Shown piece after piece: positions 45,707 to 56,885 of a stretch of 64,000 bases of DNA. Position 1 is the first letter of the stretch, and each line of letters opens with the position of its first letter. Below the pieces are notes generated by a model. The model was given only the letters and a program-made list of their open reading frames with translations. It was not told the DNA's origin and made no database searches. A program made the translations under genes and the position numbers. This stretch comes from Siphonodentalium dalli (taxonomy: Eukaryota > Mollusca > Scaphopoda > Gadilida > Siphonodentaliidae): contig CP136069.1 in NCBI GenBank assembly GCA_032622095.1, positions 33,642,194 through 33,706,193 on the forward strand, written 5' to 3'.

Positions 45707-46020
45707 TTGAACATGCCCACTATTTCTGAAATTGACTGTACTTTACATCTGCACGGGCCAAATTTCTTTAACGTTCTTCGACACTTTTGTCATTGCAATA
45801 TTAAAGTGGACATCTTTCTGCATATCTCCACATATTCCGTGATGGACAGGACCTCACAGTTTGACTATTGATCGGGGTCGAAAGTTGTAAAGCTGGGGCG
45901 AGGCTGACTCAGGCCCCATAAAATGCCCACTATTTATGAAAGAGACTTTAACGTTTTTCGACACTTTTGTCATTGGAATATTAAAGTGGACATCTATCTG
46001 CATATCAAAACATATTCACA
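45707..46020. repeat. Two-copy tandem duplication
   Basis: Blocks at about 45707-45845 and 45905-46020 share ATGCCCACTATTT.TGAAA, TTAACGTT.TTCGACACTT and ATTAAAGTGGACATCT. The second copy has lost about 25 bp. Confidence 0.75.
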
Positions 46021-46635
46021 GTCTGTCCCAACCCTTCTGTGTAATGCTTAATTTACAAATCAAATAAAATAGATTTAAATAAAGATAGGTAAATAATTAT
46101 CTACTAACGAACTAGAAGAATTGTGAGTCACTGAATCCTCTGTACATCTAAGAAATTGAATAAGCAGAATATCGTTTGCTTTAACAATGTCATATTAATT
46201 TAGAAGTATTACCAGCATATGGTTACACATTTAAAAATATGCGCAATATTATACCGAGCGATGCCATGCAACAATTCGTGGCGTCGGTGGGACATCTCAC
46301 GGTTCGTATCAGTGGAGTACCTCACACATGACTTAACCGGCAATCGATCACACAGCGAACAGCATTTATAGTGTAAAAAATACGGGCTGTATGTACACTA
46401 GAGGAAGTACTGTTCCAATGGGATTATACGGGTACCCCCTCCCGCAGTGCAATTGGGCCATGCTAGCATATCTGTTTTTGCGAAAAAAGGCACAAGGAAT
46501 AGTAGCTCGGACATAATTACGCATGTTGTGAACAATTTGTAAGTACAAATATTGAATAACTCCAATAAAACAACTAACGGACCTCATAGTCCTTATATAC
46601 CAATAACCCGCACACGGCCGTTCATACATTATAGA
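46021..46635. other. No recognised feature
   Basis: Short open frames only; the longest (46366-46629, minus strand, 87 codons) shows no domain. Confidence 0.35.
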
Positions 46636-46639
46636 CTTG

Positions 46640-47350
46640 CATATATACCTCGCACATGACTATTCAACCACTCGCTCTATACTCATACACCCCATACATG
46701 ATCATACAGCTACTCCCTGTGTACCTCCAATGGCAATACATCTACAACATATATACATATACATCCCACCACTACTACAATGTCACCTGTTTACTCACAC
46801 TCCCGCCAATTACCATCCATCTTTACTCCGGGTATACATATACACTTTAATCATCACCTTACAGTCAATCCATGTAAACATATACAAATTACCCATAACC
46901 ATACAATCAATCGGTGTGTATCCATACACCTCACCAATGAGCATACAGCCAACACATGTATACATATACAACATATGTGATAATACAGCTACCCAAAGGT
47001 ACACATGTATATCCCATCCATCACCATACAGTCATATATACATAAACACACATTTGACAATGTAGCTACTCTCTTTATACCCATACACCACATCAATGTC
47101 CACACAGCCACATCGGGTATACCAGTACACCTACATATAACCATAATCACTCTCTGTATACGTGATCATACCACACGTGACCATTCAGTCACTCCTTGTA
47201 TACATATACATCTCACTATGGACACCCGCCATTGATAATATAGTCACTCCTTGTATACATATGCACATCATTCATGATCATGCAATACATCACTGTATAC
47301 CTATTCACGTCAAATATGACCATACACTCACACGCTGTCTGTCATCTTGG
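46640..47350. repeat. Degenerate minisatellite, period about 51-55 bp
   Basis: Phrases such as CATACAC.TCACCAATGA.CAT, ACAGTCACTC and TGTATACATATACA alternate over 700 bp. All three plus-strand frames read His/Ile/Tyr/Thr-rich strings with a 17-18-residue rhythm, so the 142-codon frame at 46637-47065 is a repeat translation. Confidence 0.8.
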
Positions 47351-47679
47351 CATAATAATGTACTAAGTTGATCAATTTGATGCTAATGGACCAGAGCAGC
47401 TACATATTATGGTCCGTCTCAATTCTGTTTCAAAGTTCTGCCCATTTCCTTTCAAAAACATGCCGAGAATACCAAAAGAAGTTTTCGCCAAACTTCCATA
47501 CTGCGTCATTTAAAATGAATTTCTCATGCCTAAAGGTACTGGCCTCGGACAACCAGAATAGAACAAAGCAATTGCTACTTGTTAGCTGATTAAGTAAGAT
47601 GTTTGATAACCAAGTGAGTCACAATTTGCTACCTATTCGGAATAGCTGAGAATAATGTTCGGTATATATCTTTAATCTC

Positions 47680-48430
47680 AGCTTTTACCACATATGTTTG
47701 TCATTTTGCAAGCCATCTTGAGTAATTTTGTCTAAAACACCTCAGTGTGACACATTTAAGAGAAATCAAAACAATATGTACCTTTGGTACCAAAGACATT
47801 TCCATTTTGCTTGAAAAAATGGTCCAGAAAGTTATTTTGGCCGATTTTGACGTCAAGTTTGTGAGGGAAAAATCCAATAGTTAATGTAAGTGGTTACATA
47901 GTAACAATTGACCAAGGTGTGTCAGCAATATTCGCATGCAATGTATAGACTGCATATTAGTCGATTGTGTTCATCGATCGCAACTTGTAAGCGATTGCAG
48001 GACACGCTGGTGTAATATCTATCATATTTCCTAATTTGGCCGCCATTTTGGGAGTCATTTTGAGTCAAAGTGATTATTTTGGTTCCATTGAGTTGGAATA
48101 TTCATAAGGAATGGTATGCCTCACTGATCTTGCACAGTTCTGTTCATTTCGTGTTGAAATGTGACTAGAATCCCCATGGTGATTGTTAGTGAAATTTTAT
48201 ACGCATTCTGTAAAATCAAACTTTTGAGGGGTCGGAAGGGATTGGGACCAACATAATGGCACATTTCATTGCTAAAACTATCAGTTAACAGGAACAATCC
48301 AAAATATGGTTGTAATTCTCAACCTTTTCCAAATAGCAGCAACTATTCTAGAAGATATTAGTGAAAACTAGTAATATTTCCGAACTTCCGGCGGCATCTT
48401 TTTATGGTCATCGTGGACACGCAGTTCCAA
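47680..48430. repeat. Dispersed repeat family, copy 2
   Basis: Aligns by eye with 39060-39700 over about 700 bp in the same orientation, sharing CATCTTGAGTAATTTTGTC, TTGGCCGATTTTGACGTCAAG, TTGCACAGTTCT and a GGCCGCCATTTTGG segment. It is non-coding. Confidence 0.7.
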
Positions 48431-49371
48431 CTTTCACCTAAACGGGTAGCTGTATGCCTTGTCTTCACAATAATAAATACATTTGAATACATTTGTCAAG
48501 AAAGAATTTCTCTCTTATTTTGCATCAACACTGCCTCGTTTTAAAAACGGCGACCATGTTGGACGCCGTCTTGTCTCGTGTCTACGCGTCCACTTTTTAT
48601 TCGTGTTAACATTGCTTAAAAGTTGAAGGACATACACAGGTAGAAACTGAATGGGGTGGACTTAAGTCCTGTGGTGGGTGTGCAGAGGCGCCATATGAGC
48701 TCCCATACTATTATATTTGTGTTTTCGTTGCGTGACCTTTTGACCTCTGGGGATGTCATATACCAACACAATTACACATTGCCTGTTAAAATCCAACCAC
48801 ATATACATCACTTATATGGGATACTGTTTCTCCCATCACATCATAATCGAACAAAAATAGTAACTAAACTTTGACCCAGTAACTTGAACCCAAAATATTT
48901 GCTGTTAACAAGTTTCTTCTGAACATTACACATTAAGGTACATGCAGGTACCAAATACGTTCAGTATTGGGGGTGCACGAGGGGTCCTACCAGACCTAGG
49001 GCTATCGTAATCGTAGGTGCATATGGTACCGTTGTACTAAATATGTGTGCCAAGTTTCAAAAACATTAACTGAAAATGCAGGATACAAGCTTGGACAAAG
49101 TTGTGTCCACTGAATGACGGACCGATGGACAGACGGACAAGCTGATTCCTATATACCCCAATACATTCTTTACGGGTATAATACATGTAGCAACGACTAA
49201 TAATAGTATTATGTGTCATAATATAATTTAGCTGCATCTTGTAAACTACCATGTCAATGAACTGATTTGACAACGATAATCAGACACACCAAGACGTCTT
49301 GTGTTTCTTTCAGACTAATGTATGTATGATTATTTTCACCTGAGTCTTGAGTCATAATGAACACCTGACAA
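48431..49371. other. Region 3' of the glutamate receptor gene
   Basis: No open frame of interest. Part of it should be the 3' UTR of the minus-strand receptor gene, whose stop codon is at 49372-49374; a polyadenylation site was not fixed. Confidence 0.35.
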
Positions 49372-49609
49372 TTAACCCTGTGCTGACCGGGACTCCCTCC
49401 ATCGCTTCAATCTCGCGCAGAGTATTTCCACCGAGAGACATATACAGGCGATGACTATCCCCATAATCATCATATAGAAGGCGCTTTGTACATCTATTAT
49501 TGTGATTGGTTGTGCCCCAGTATTGGCCAATCTAGCGCATGTTTCGTTGTGGTGCCACCATTTCTGCCTCCAGATTTGTGTCAAGCCGCTCTCAACAAAA
49601 GACAACACT
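49372..49609 (-). CDS. Ionotropic glutamate receptor, last coding exon
   Basis: The exon follows the acceptor TTTTATTTCAG and encodes VLSFVESGLTQIWRQKWW, then HHNETC, a linker and a hydrophobic helix (FYMMIMGIVIACICL) ending SVEILCARLKRW before the stop. This is the end of the S2 ligand-binding lobe and the fourth membrane helix M4 of tetrameric glutamate-gated cation channels. The cysteine after WWHHNET is the usual partner in the conserved S2 disulfide. The cytoplasmic tail is only about 16 residues. Its first base completes a codon split by the intron after exon 62038-62303 (AA|A, lysine), so the phases agree. Subtype (kainate, delta or divergent invertebrate IR) cannot be set. Confidence 0.85.
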
Positions 49610-49929
49610 CTGAAATAAAACATTGTATTATGTATGGGAAACATACACTCTGAAATAAAACATTGTAGTATGTATGGGAAACATAAACTCTGAAATAAAA
49701 CATTGTATTATGTATGGGAAACATACACTCTGAAATAAAACATTGTTTTATGTATGGGAAACATACACTCTGAAATAAAACATTGTATTATGTATGGGAA
49801 ACATACACTCTGAAATAAAACATTGTATTATGTATGGGAAACATACACTCTGAAATAAAACATTGTATTATGTATGGGAAACATACACTCTGAAATAAAA
49901 CATTGTATTACGTATGGGAAACATACACT
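49607..49929. repeat. 40-bp minisatellite amplifying a splice acceptor
   Basis: Eight units of ACTCTGAAATAAAACATTGT plus a 20-base remainder (ATTATGTATGGGAAACATAC) with an exact 40-bp step and very few changes. On the minus strand every unit contains TGTTTTATTTCAGAGT, the same acceptor and first exon bases used by the last receptor exon. The array is therefore a tandem amplification of the intron 3' end. Confidence 0.95.
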
Positions 49930-52900
49930 GGCAACAGCACATTGACTTTAACTTCATATTGTTGGAAATTTCCGAGGTTTATTCTCGATGCATGCAATGG
50001 TTGTAATAACTGATGTCACTGTCAAGTTAAATGAACTCCGAGTATATATATTCGGGACCTGTTCAGGATTATTGTGAACTATTTCACGTTACCCAGTTAA
50101 TCGCATCACCTGATTGGCCGAGAGTAGTGTCCTTTATATGTATAGTTCGCTGATACACTGGTATATTGTATCTCATGTGACTTTCTCTCATTCTGATCAG
50201 CTGGAAAGCGCAAGCTCTGTTTCTCATAGAGTGCATCCATTCGGATGTTGGGCACTATTTCTCGTGGAGTGGATCGATTTAGATGTTGGGCACTATTTCG
50301 TGGAGTGCATCCATTTTCATGGTGGGCAGTACATGCTTCAAGATTATGCCTTCCAACGTACCATATTAAAATGGTATTTTTGCGTTATCCTAAGTTACGT
50401 GAGTCCACCCAATCGTCAGATTTTTTGTTTTGCAGTTGCATTTGGTGTATAGAGCAACTGATTGTATTAGACGGTAATACCGGCCTTAGGCGGTAATACC
50501 GGCCTGTAGTAGCAGTGTAATGGCATGTTTTATTCGACCATGTTTTCGCTTGCAAAGAAGACCGACTCTGGAAAGATTCGTTTTTAGACAAACTACGATG
50601 CAAAGTTAAGTCACATGCTACGCTGGTCTGACAAGGTAGAGTTCTGTCGCCTGCTACACTGGTCTGACAAGGTAGAGTTCTGTCTCCTGCTACGCTGGTC
50701 TGACTGCTGCCACGAGAACACATACTATGAGGAAATCAAGATTTGTGTATTGTATCCGTTACAATTCATTCTGCATTTGTCTGAGAAACCGAGCTGTCCA
50801 TATTCATTTGAAAATTGGCTAGATAATGTTAGAATGAGTTGTAACTGAAAAAACACTTAAATAGGAAAATGTTAGATTTAATTACAAATATCTTTTTGAT
50901 GGCAGTGGTGTAACACTCTGATATGTGGCGCCGTGTGAACTTATGATCACCGCAGCACAGGACACATCAATAAACGCCGGATAGGGATCGGACAATGAGA
51001 TCATCGGAGGACGCTAATCATCCGAGGACGCTCTAGGAATGAGTTTGTAACAATGGTGTTGGTGAAAAGACATGACGTTTTTCGGCTCCGTGCCAGTTTA
51101 ATAAAGATGCTGGTGAAAATACGATGATTATGACTGATATATACATAGTTTTGAATGTCGTAGTCATATTAATTTGACGGGCCTGATTTTCCCTCTCATA
51201 TGTATGCTCGCGGCCAGAGTGGAATATATGTGATTTGGTGCACGTGAGCTACGACTCGACTTTAGATAAATATGATGCGGAATGTGATGACGGGAAGCAA
51301 ATGTTAGTGGACAAATTGTGTTTACTTGTTCACACCCCATGGCTATTCAGTTGTTGCATCAATCGCAGTGTCAAAATTTAGTTACTTCATGGTTTTGGGC
51401 GAAAGCACTTCACAAACCTCCTTCGTAGACATTATATCGCATTCTTTGGTTCAAAATGGCATTGTGCCGATTTGTGTTAGTTTTCTAGTAGAGTGAGGAT
51501 TGTATCTGGTCTAAATGTTTGTGTAAATTTACCATGCAATTTAAATAAAGTATATCTGGTCTAAATTTGTGTGCAAATTCCCCAGTTTTGAAAAAGATTA
51601 TGTTCCGGGAATAAATGGTTGCGTCCATTGAAACTATCACTTGTGTCACCGTTGGTAAATTATATCTGGTCTAATTTTTTATTTAAATTGGCCACGGTTT
51701 GCAAATAGATAATGTTTCCAGGAAACTGTTCTGTGGAATTTGCTTAGCTTTGAAGATATATGTTTTAACTTACAGGAAGCGGTCCATATAGAAAATGTTT
51801 AGTTATTCCCGTTGAGAAGAAAATTAAAACAAGTTGTCAAAATACCAGTTTATCAATGCAAGTTGAAATAAGGACTGGTTTTCAAGGTCTTAATATTCCT
51901 TTGTTACAAGTAATAAGTTTGACATACTGAGCATGGGATCATGTGGTGTTAGTTGTCAAAGTTAATGGCTGACAAATTACGGATAATGTGATGGATATGC
52001 CCACTATGAAGGGCCCGTGATTCTGGGGTTGTCAATCAAATGACCTAATATCCTCGGCCAATTCTGCTGAATGGCATTTCAAGGCTATGGATGTGCGATA
52101 TGATGCAAATGACGTGTTCCCTCTTGTGTCGATGCCAGAAATAAACTAGAATTGAAAATGTAAAGAATTGTTTCATGCATGTAAGGCAGTTAAGCCCCCA
52201 CTAAAATGTATTAGTCTATTCAAATGGCAGGTGTTGTGGTTTTGTTTTTAAACAAAAGTTGTTTTTAAAATCTCGCAGCAAGTACTCTGTTGGTTAGTAT
52301 TTTTACCTTGAAAGATATATGGGTTAATCAAAAGTTGCTTAATGAGTACCTAGTTAGTTTGTCTGTTTGCTTATAAACATTTATAACATATAGGTGCCTT
52401 GATTTCGAACAAGATTGGTTCAGCTAAAATTGTTGACAGAAACAATTGTCACAGAATTATGATGATGTACATGTAATTTCGACAGTAGTTATAAAACCCT
52501 GTTATGTTATATGAGTGTATGGGTTTGTAGAAAAACTAATGTGGGCTTGGTCATGACAAGAGTTTTGGTTCGTGAATTTGGTTTTAAAAACAGTGTGGTC
52601 CTCGTTGTTCTGTTCTGAGCAGGATGGAAGTCGTTTATAAATAATATTAAAATACGTTTGGTTGAATATGCTCAAGAGGTTAAAAACAATTGTTTTGAAT
52701 ATGTACATCACTGGCAAAATGTTTTCTGGTAGGCTAAACATTTCACATATATACCGTATATATGTCTGTAAAATTAATGATTGTTTTGTGATGTTGTCAA
52801 GTCAATCAGTATGATTTTAGTGTTTTCAGTTTTTGAACAAATCATCGTTTGGAAATTAAATGAAGTTTTTCTGTCAGTAAATTCAATTTAGTGCTACAGT

Positions 52901-53030
52901 GCTCGGATAATCTATTGGAATAAACGTAGTTATTCCCGACAGTTTGTTTGATGAGACTGGTTGCGCCTAGAGAGAATTATACATGTTTTGTATTCATAAG
53001 GTCAATGGACATTCAGTGTGTTTTTTGTTC
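49930..53030. other. Intron of the receptor gene, no recognised exon
   Basis: Contains a twofold GCATCCATT.GATG.TGGGCA block (50230-50330), a twofold GGTAATACCGGCCT (50473-50505) and three 32-bp units with TACGCTGGTCTGACAAGGTA (about 50620-50705). The open frames around them are shadows. A thrice-repeated TATATCTGGTCTAA occurs at about 51497-51673. Confidence 0.5.
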
Positions 53031-53580
53031 ACGTCATGCAGAGTTTCTCACTAAACCGTCGAACCAAAAAAGTTCAACACAAAATGTTCTCTTTGAATGG
53101 GGAAGGCATATTAAAATCTAAAAAATCTCATTTATGATCGATGCAAAACCAATTCACCACCACTTATCCAACCTTCTGAATTGATAGGCAAAGTGATAAT
53201 ATAAAAGCAGATCAGCCGGTTCTGCAAGACAACCAAAACGTGGGAGACCGAAATTTGTTCTGAAAAAACAAGGAAAGCCTCTATACTCGGACATAGTAAG
53301 AAACAAATCACCTAATCAGCCATTCAACTACAATAACAAGTTAATATATCCGAGAGGACATCAGTCACGAGACAAACAGAGGGTCAAAGAAAAGCAATTT
53401 CCACCTGCAAAAGCTATCAACACCCGTGCATCACACAGGCTGGTACATTTTTTATAGATAGGCCAGGCGAAGTCAACACGGGAAAAGTAGCTAACCACAC
53501 AGGTAACGGAAACCGCGGAACAATAGACCCTAAGATAATAAATTTATCCAAACGATCTTTAGAAAATTCTGGAACGTGGA

Positions 53581-54126
53581 TTGAAATTCCCGCCAACCCC
53601 ATCAAGTGACACCAGTGAATTGTGCGCTGATACGGAGGAATTTTGTAGGAGACTTCGGCTGAAGGAATGTTTCTTAGATAAAGAATCCACAGAAGATATC
53701 TCCCTTGTTCGAAATAAAAAGAACTTCACTCCTCGAAAAAGCAGGAATCGATGCCTTGATGAATATATTTCTACACTCAAATCAGTAACTTCAAACGTAA
53801 GTACACCCAAAGGCATACGACCAAATATATCTAAATCAGAGAGAACAGCGCTCAACCGTCTTAGCAATGACGATTCAATTGTCATTAAACAAGCGGAAAA
53901 GGGAGGCGCCTTAATCATAATGGATTCCGACTACTACCAAGGTAAAGTAGAAGAATTGCTAAAGGACAACAAATTCTACAAGCAGATCCATTCAGACATA
54001 GATAGGAACATATTCAATTTCATCCGCAGACTGATATCAAAATATTCTGAATGCTTCACAGAAGATGTACATGACTATTTGTGTAATTTCGAACACAAAA
54101 ACAACAATTTTTATGGCCTCCCGTAA
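53581..54126 (+). pseudogene. PLE N-terminal region and RT start
   Basis: Reads CLDEYISTLKSVTSNVSTP, then IVIKQAEKGGALIIMDSDYY, a segment typical of the region just before the PLE reverse transcriptase (nKggavViwd..Y-like). It ends in NNNFYGLP, which should continue as KIHK; a stop (TAAATTCAC) interrupts after LP. Upstream residues in another frame (IINLSKRSLENSGTWIEIP) show a further frameshift near 53590. Confidence 0.8.
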
Positions 54127-54260
54127 ATTCACAAAAGCAAACTAGTTCAAGACGTCAGAGAGAGCAGAATTCGGAGTATATACATATTCTAAGACCAGAC
54201 GATCTGAAACTAAGACCAATCATCGCCGGTCCTGCTTGCCCAACACACAGACTCAGCAAC

Positions 54261-55037
54261 GTGCTAGATAAATTTCTGCAACCCTTATGCCACAACATAC
54301 CAAGTTACATTATGGATGGCATGGATTTCATCCGTCAGTTACCAAGAACAGTAGAAACTGAATCAATCCTAACAAGTTTCGACACAGTTAGCCTGTTCAC
54401 AAATATATCACATGACTTGGGATTCGAAGCAATTAAATCCTGGTTGGGGAAATCTGGTGACAAAATCGATAACCGATTCATATGTGAAAAACTTAATAAG
54501 AATGGAGTTAAAGCGGATTTCATTACGGAAGGGATTCGAACAGTTCTGGAGTGTAATACATTCTATTTTGATGACAAACATTACATCCAAAAAACGGGTA
54601 CAGCAATGGGGAAAAAAACGACCCCAATTTACAGCATTTTGGTAATGGGTTATCTAGAAGACACGATGTACAAAAGAATCAAAGATGAGCTTTCAGAACA
54701 TACCAGTATGTATATAACAAACATGTGGAAACGTTACATAGATGACTGTTACATCACATGGACAGGAACTGAAGGTGAGTTGTCGACATTTTACAGTATA
54801 CTTAATTCACTTCACCCATCAATTCAGTTTACCCTAGAAAAAAGTACTGAACAATTGCCATTCTTGGATGTTCTAATAAGAAAACTCGGAATTAAAATAA
54901 AAACGGATATTTACTACAAAAACACTGACACACATCAATATCTCGATTTTCATTCATGTCACCCAGCACACACAAAAAGGAACATCCCATTATGTTTAGC
55001 TAGGAGAGTGTGGACAATCCAGAAACTCGAGATATAA
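54261..55037 (+). pseudogene. PLE reverse transcriptase core
   Basis: The 258-codon frame continues from LRPIIAGPACPTHRLSNVLD and has the RT motifs in order: LTSFDTVSLFTNI (first catalytic Asp), KTGTAMGKKTTPIYSILVMG (motif B), RYIDDCYITWTG (catalytic DD) and LPFLDVLIRK. It retains all three catalytic aspartates. The frame ends at 55037 through a shift into the overlapping 55010 frame. Confidence 0.9.
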
Positions 55038-55354
55038 TGTTACGGGAATTGGAATCATTACTCCAAAAGCAGCATTATCCGTTAAATCTCATCTTGGGTG
55101 GCATAAACAAAGCCAAACAAATACCAGTTGAGAATTTGCGTCAGGAGAAACAAACAGTATGTGAGGGTGAAAAAATCCCATATGTAACTACACACAACCC
55201 TTATCGCCCTAACCAGGTGGGAATCGCAAGGAGCTTGTTACCCATTTTACATAAGGACACACGCATGCTGAAAGTATTCCCGGGCAACAATTTTTTGGAG
55301 AGTAAAAGACAGCCACGGAATATGATAAAAACTGTTAACAAGAGCAAAATATAA
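55010..55354 (+). pseudogene. PLE linker between RT and nuclease
   Basis: Reads IMLRELESLLQKQHYPLNLI, then YVTTHNPYRPNQVGIARSLL and HKDTRMLKVFPGNNFLESKR, as in the thumb and linker of PLE proteins, before a stop at 55354. The next frame resumes 23 bases later with the nuclease zinc motif. Confidence 0.75.
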
Positions 55355-55376
55355 CAGAACAAAAAAAGTACACCAC

Positions 55377-55919
55377 GTGTTCAAGTGTGGAGAGCCGCGT
55401 TGTAGAACGTGTGGGGTTGGCTACGACTATCTGTACACAGGAACAGAACTCCAACTCAAAAACGGACAAAACATTGTGCCAAATGCAACATTAAATTGTA
55501 AATCACGCAATTTAATTTATTGCATCACACGTTCGGGATGTGGTGAATCATACGCCGGACAGACAGATGATACCCTAGTTGAGAGAAGTCGGATCCATCA
55601 ACAACAAATTAGAAATCACAGGACTAGTATGATCCCTCTAAGCGAACATATAGATGTATGTGGTAGAGGGATGTACACAATCTTCCCATTTTATAAGATG
55701 GCAAGTGATAGTGATTCGGAAAGAATGAGCAAGGAAGATTATTTCAAACTCAAATTCCGGACAAAACTCAATACCATTCGCTTTAATGAGATTAATCCCA
55801 CACACAATTATCTCATATTTAACCATAACGCAATTTCGCAGAAAACGTGCTCTCATAATGTCCCAGCCATACCGTATAATGAGAAATTGCTATTTTGTCA
55901 CTTGGCTATTCATAAATAG
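55377..55919 (+). pseudogene. PLE GIY-YIG endonuclease domain
   Basis: Starts with a zinc-binding FKCGEPRCRTCG. It then has LIYCITRSGCGESYAGQTDD (the GIY..YIG strands, here IYC..YAG) and LVERSRIHQQQIRNH, in which the arginine and histidine match the catalytic helix. After that come LSEHI and a C-terminal FRTKLNTIRFNEINP. This nuclease nicks target DNA for PLE insertion. The domain itself is intact. Confidence 0.85.
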
Positions 55920-55990
55920 CATAAGGCTGATTGTTGTCAATACGCCCAGTCATTTGAATTTTGGAGATAATGTGTTCAGCCTCCCGCTAG

Positions 55991-56677
55991 GTTAAATGCG
56001 GTTCTGTTTGAAATTGCTCTCAGAATGATTATGGACAGTTCTTATAACTAAGATTTATGTGACTCAATAAAAGAGTTAGTAAGTCTTATTTGGTGTTTGT
56101 TTTTTAGAAATAAGTCAGTTCAAGTGAAATAAGTGGTTCAAGAAATCTCAAAATAAATAATTTGTGGTGAAGATATAGATATTTGAAGTTAAATATCTAA
56201 TGCATGGTTAGTTGCTATTCCGTGTTACGGCACGCTCGAAATAGTCTCAGATTTTTATTCAAAGTTATATATATCTATGTACATGTATCGTCATTGGTGA
56301 TTCTGTGTTATATGAATTAAAATTGGACTCACGCAAACATATGTGAATCATGTGAAGGTTATATGCGGTTGAGAGAATGTTCATCAAATTGTCCATGATC
56401 TTAAAGAGTTCATGCTTCGAACAAACCTAAAGTTGATCAGGGTTGACAAGTCGGTTATTACTAATTTTGTATTTAACAAGTTAGGATATCCGAGGTCACC
56501 TTGACGAAAGAAATTCAACATTCTAACATGGCTTATGACATATGCAATTCACATATATGCTTCAGGTTTCTCAAACAGTAATCACACAAAAAGTTGTATA
56601 GCAAAGTGTGCCATAATAAAATATATTATGAGTTGCCCTTGAGTGTCTGCAAGTTAGATGACACAGTGAATCCATCA
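55991..56677. other. Intronic DNA, no recognised feature
   Basis: Follows the PLE; no open frame above 70 codons and no repeat apart from the segment starting at 56678. Confidence 0.4.
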
Positions 56678-56885
56678 TATAATATAATAGACAAATTCTA
56701 GCTGGAATAACTAGAGCACATACTTTTCTTTTTTTAAATAATTTATCTTAATATTGGTGCTAAGACTGAGAGATATTATGCGTTCTCGTCACAGCCATAT
56801 CGAACAGCCAACGCATGGACGAGAAACCTTAATTTAATCACCATATTATTCGGTTAGAGGGGATCGGACAAGGATAATTATTAAT
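56678..56885 (+). repeat. Dispersed repeat, copy 2 (uninterrupted site)
   Basis: Matches 45485-45695 closely. Here the preceding bases are TCCATCA, so the point where the Helitron ends in the other copy is an ordinary A/T dinucleotide, as in a Helitron target. Confidence 0.8.

Larger units (their letters stand above)
53030..55990 (+). mobile_element. Penelope-like retrotransposon with GIY-YIG endonuclease
   Basis: A plus-strand series of frames encodes, in order, an N-terminal region, a PLE-type reverse transcriptase, a linker and a C-terminal GIY-YIG nuclease with a preceding zinc-binding motif. This order defines endonuclease-bearing Penelope-like elements. At least two frameshifts and stops break it, so it is inactive. 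It lies antisense inside the receptor's 12.4-kb intron. Its ends were not defined precisely; coding similarity begins around 53450 and stops at 55919. Confidence 0.85.

Noticed and set aside
46637-47065. 142-codon His/Ile/Tyr-rich open frame
   Set aside because: All three frames of the 51-55-bp minisatellite stay open with the same rhythm, so openness comes from repeat composition.
49607-49929. CRISPR-like look of regular 40-bp units
   Set aside because: Units are contiguous with no unique spacers, and the locus is a eukaryotic intron.
50385-50723. 112-codon minus-strand frame with repeated TSVAGDRTLPCQ
   Set aside because: Caused by three 32-bp tandem units; not a receptor exon and no splice context.
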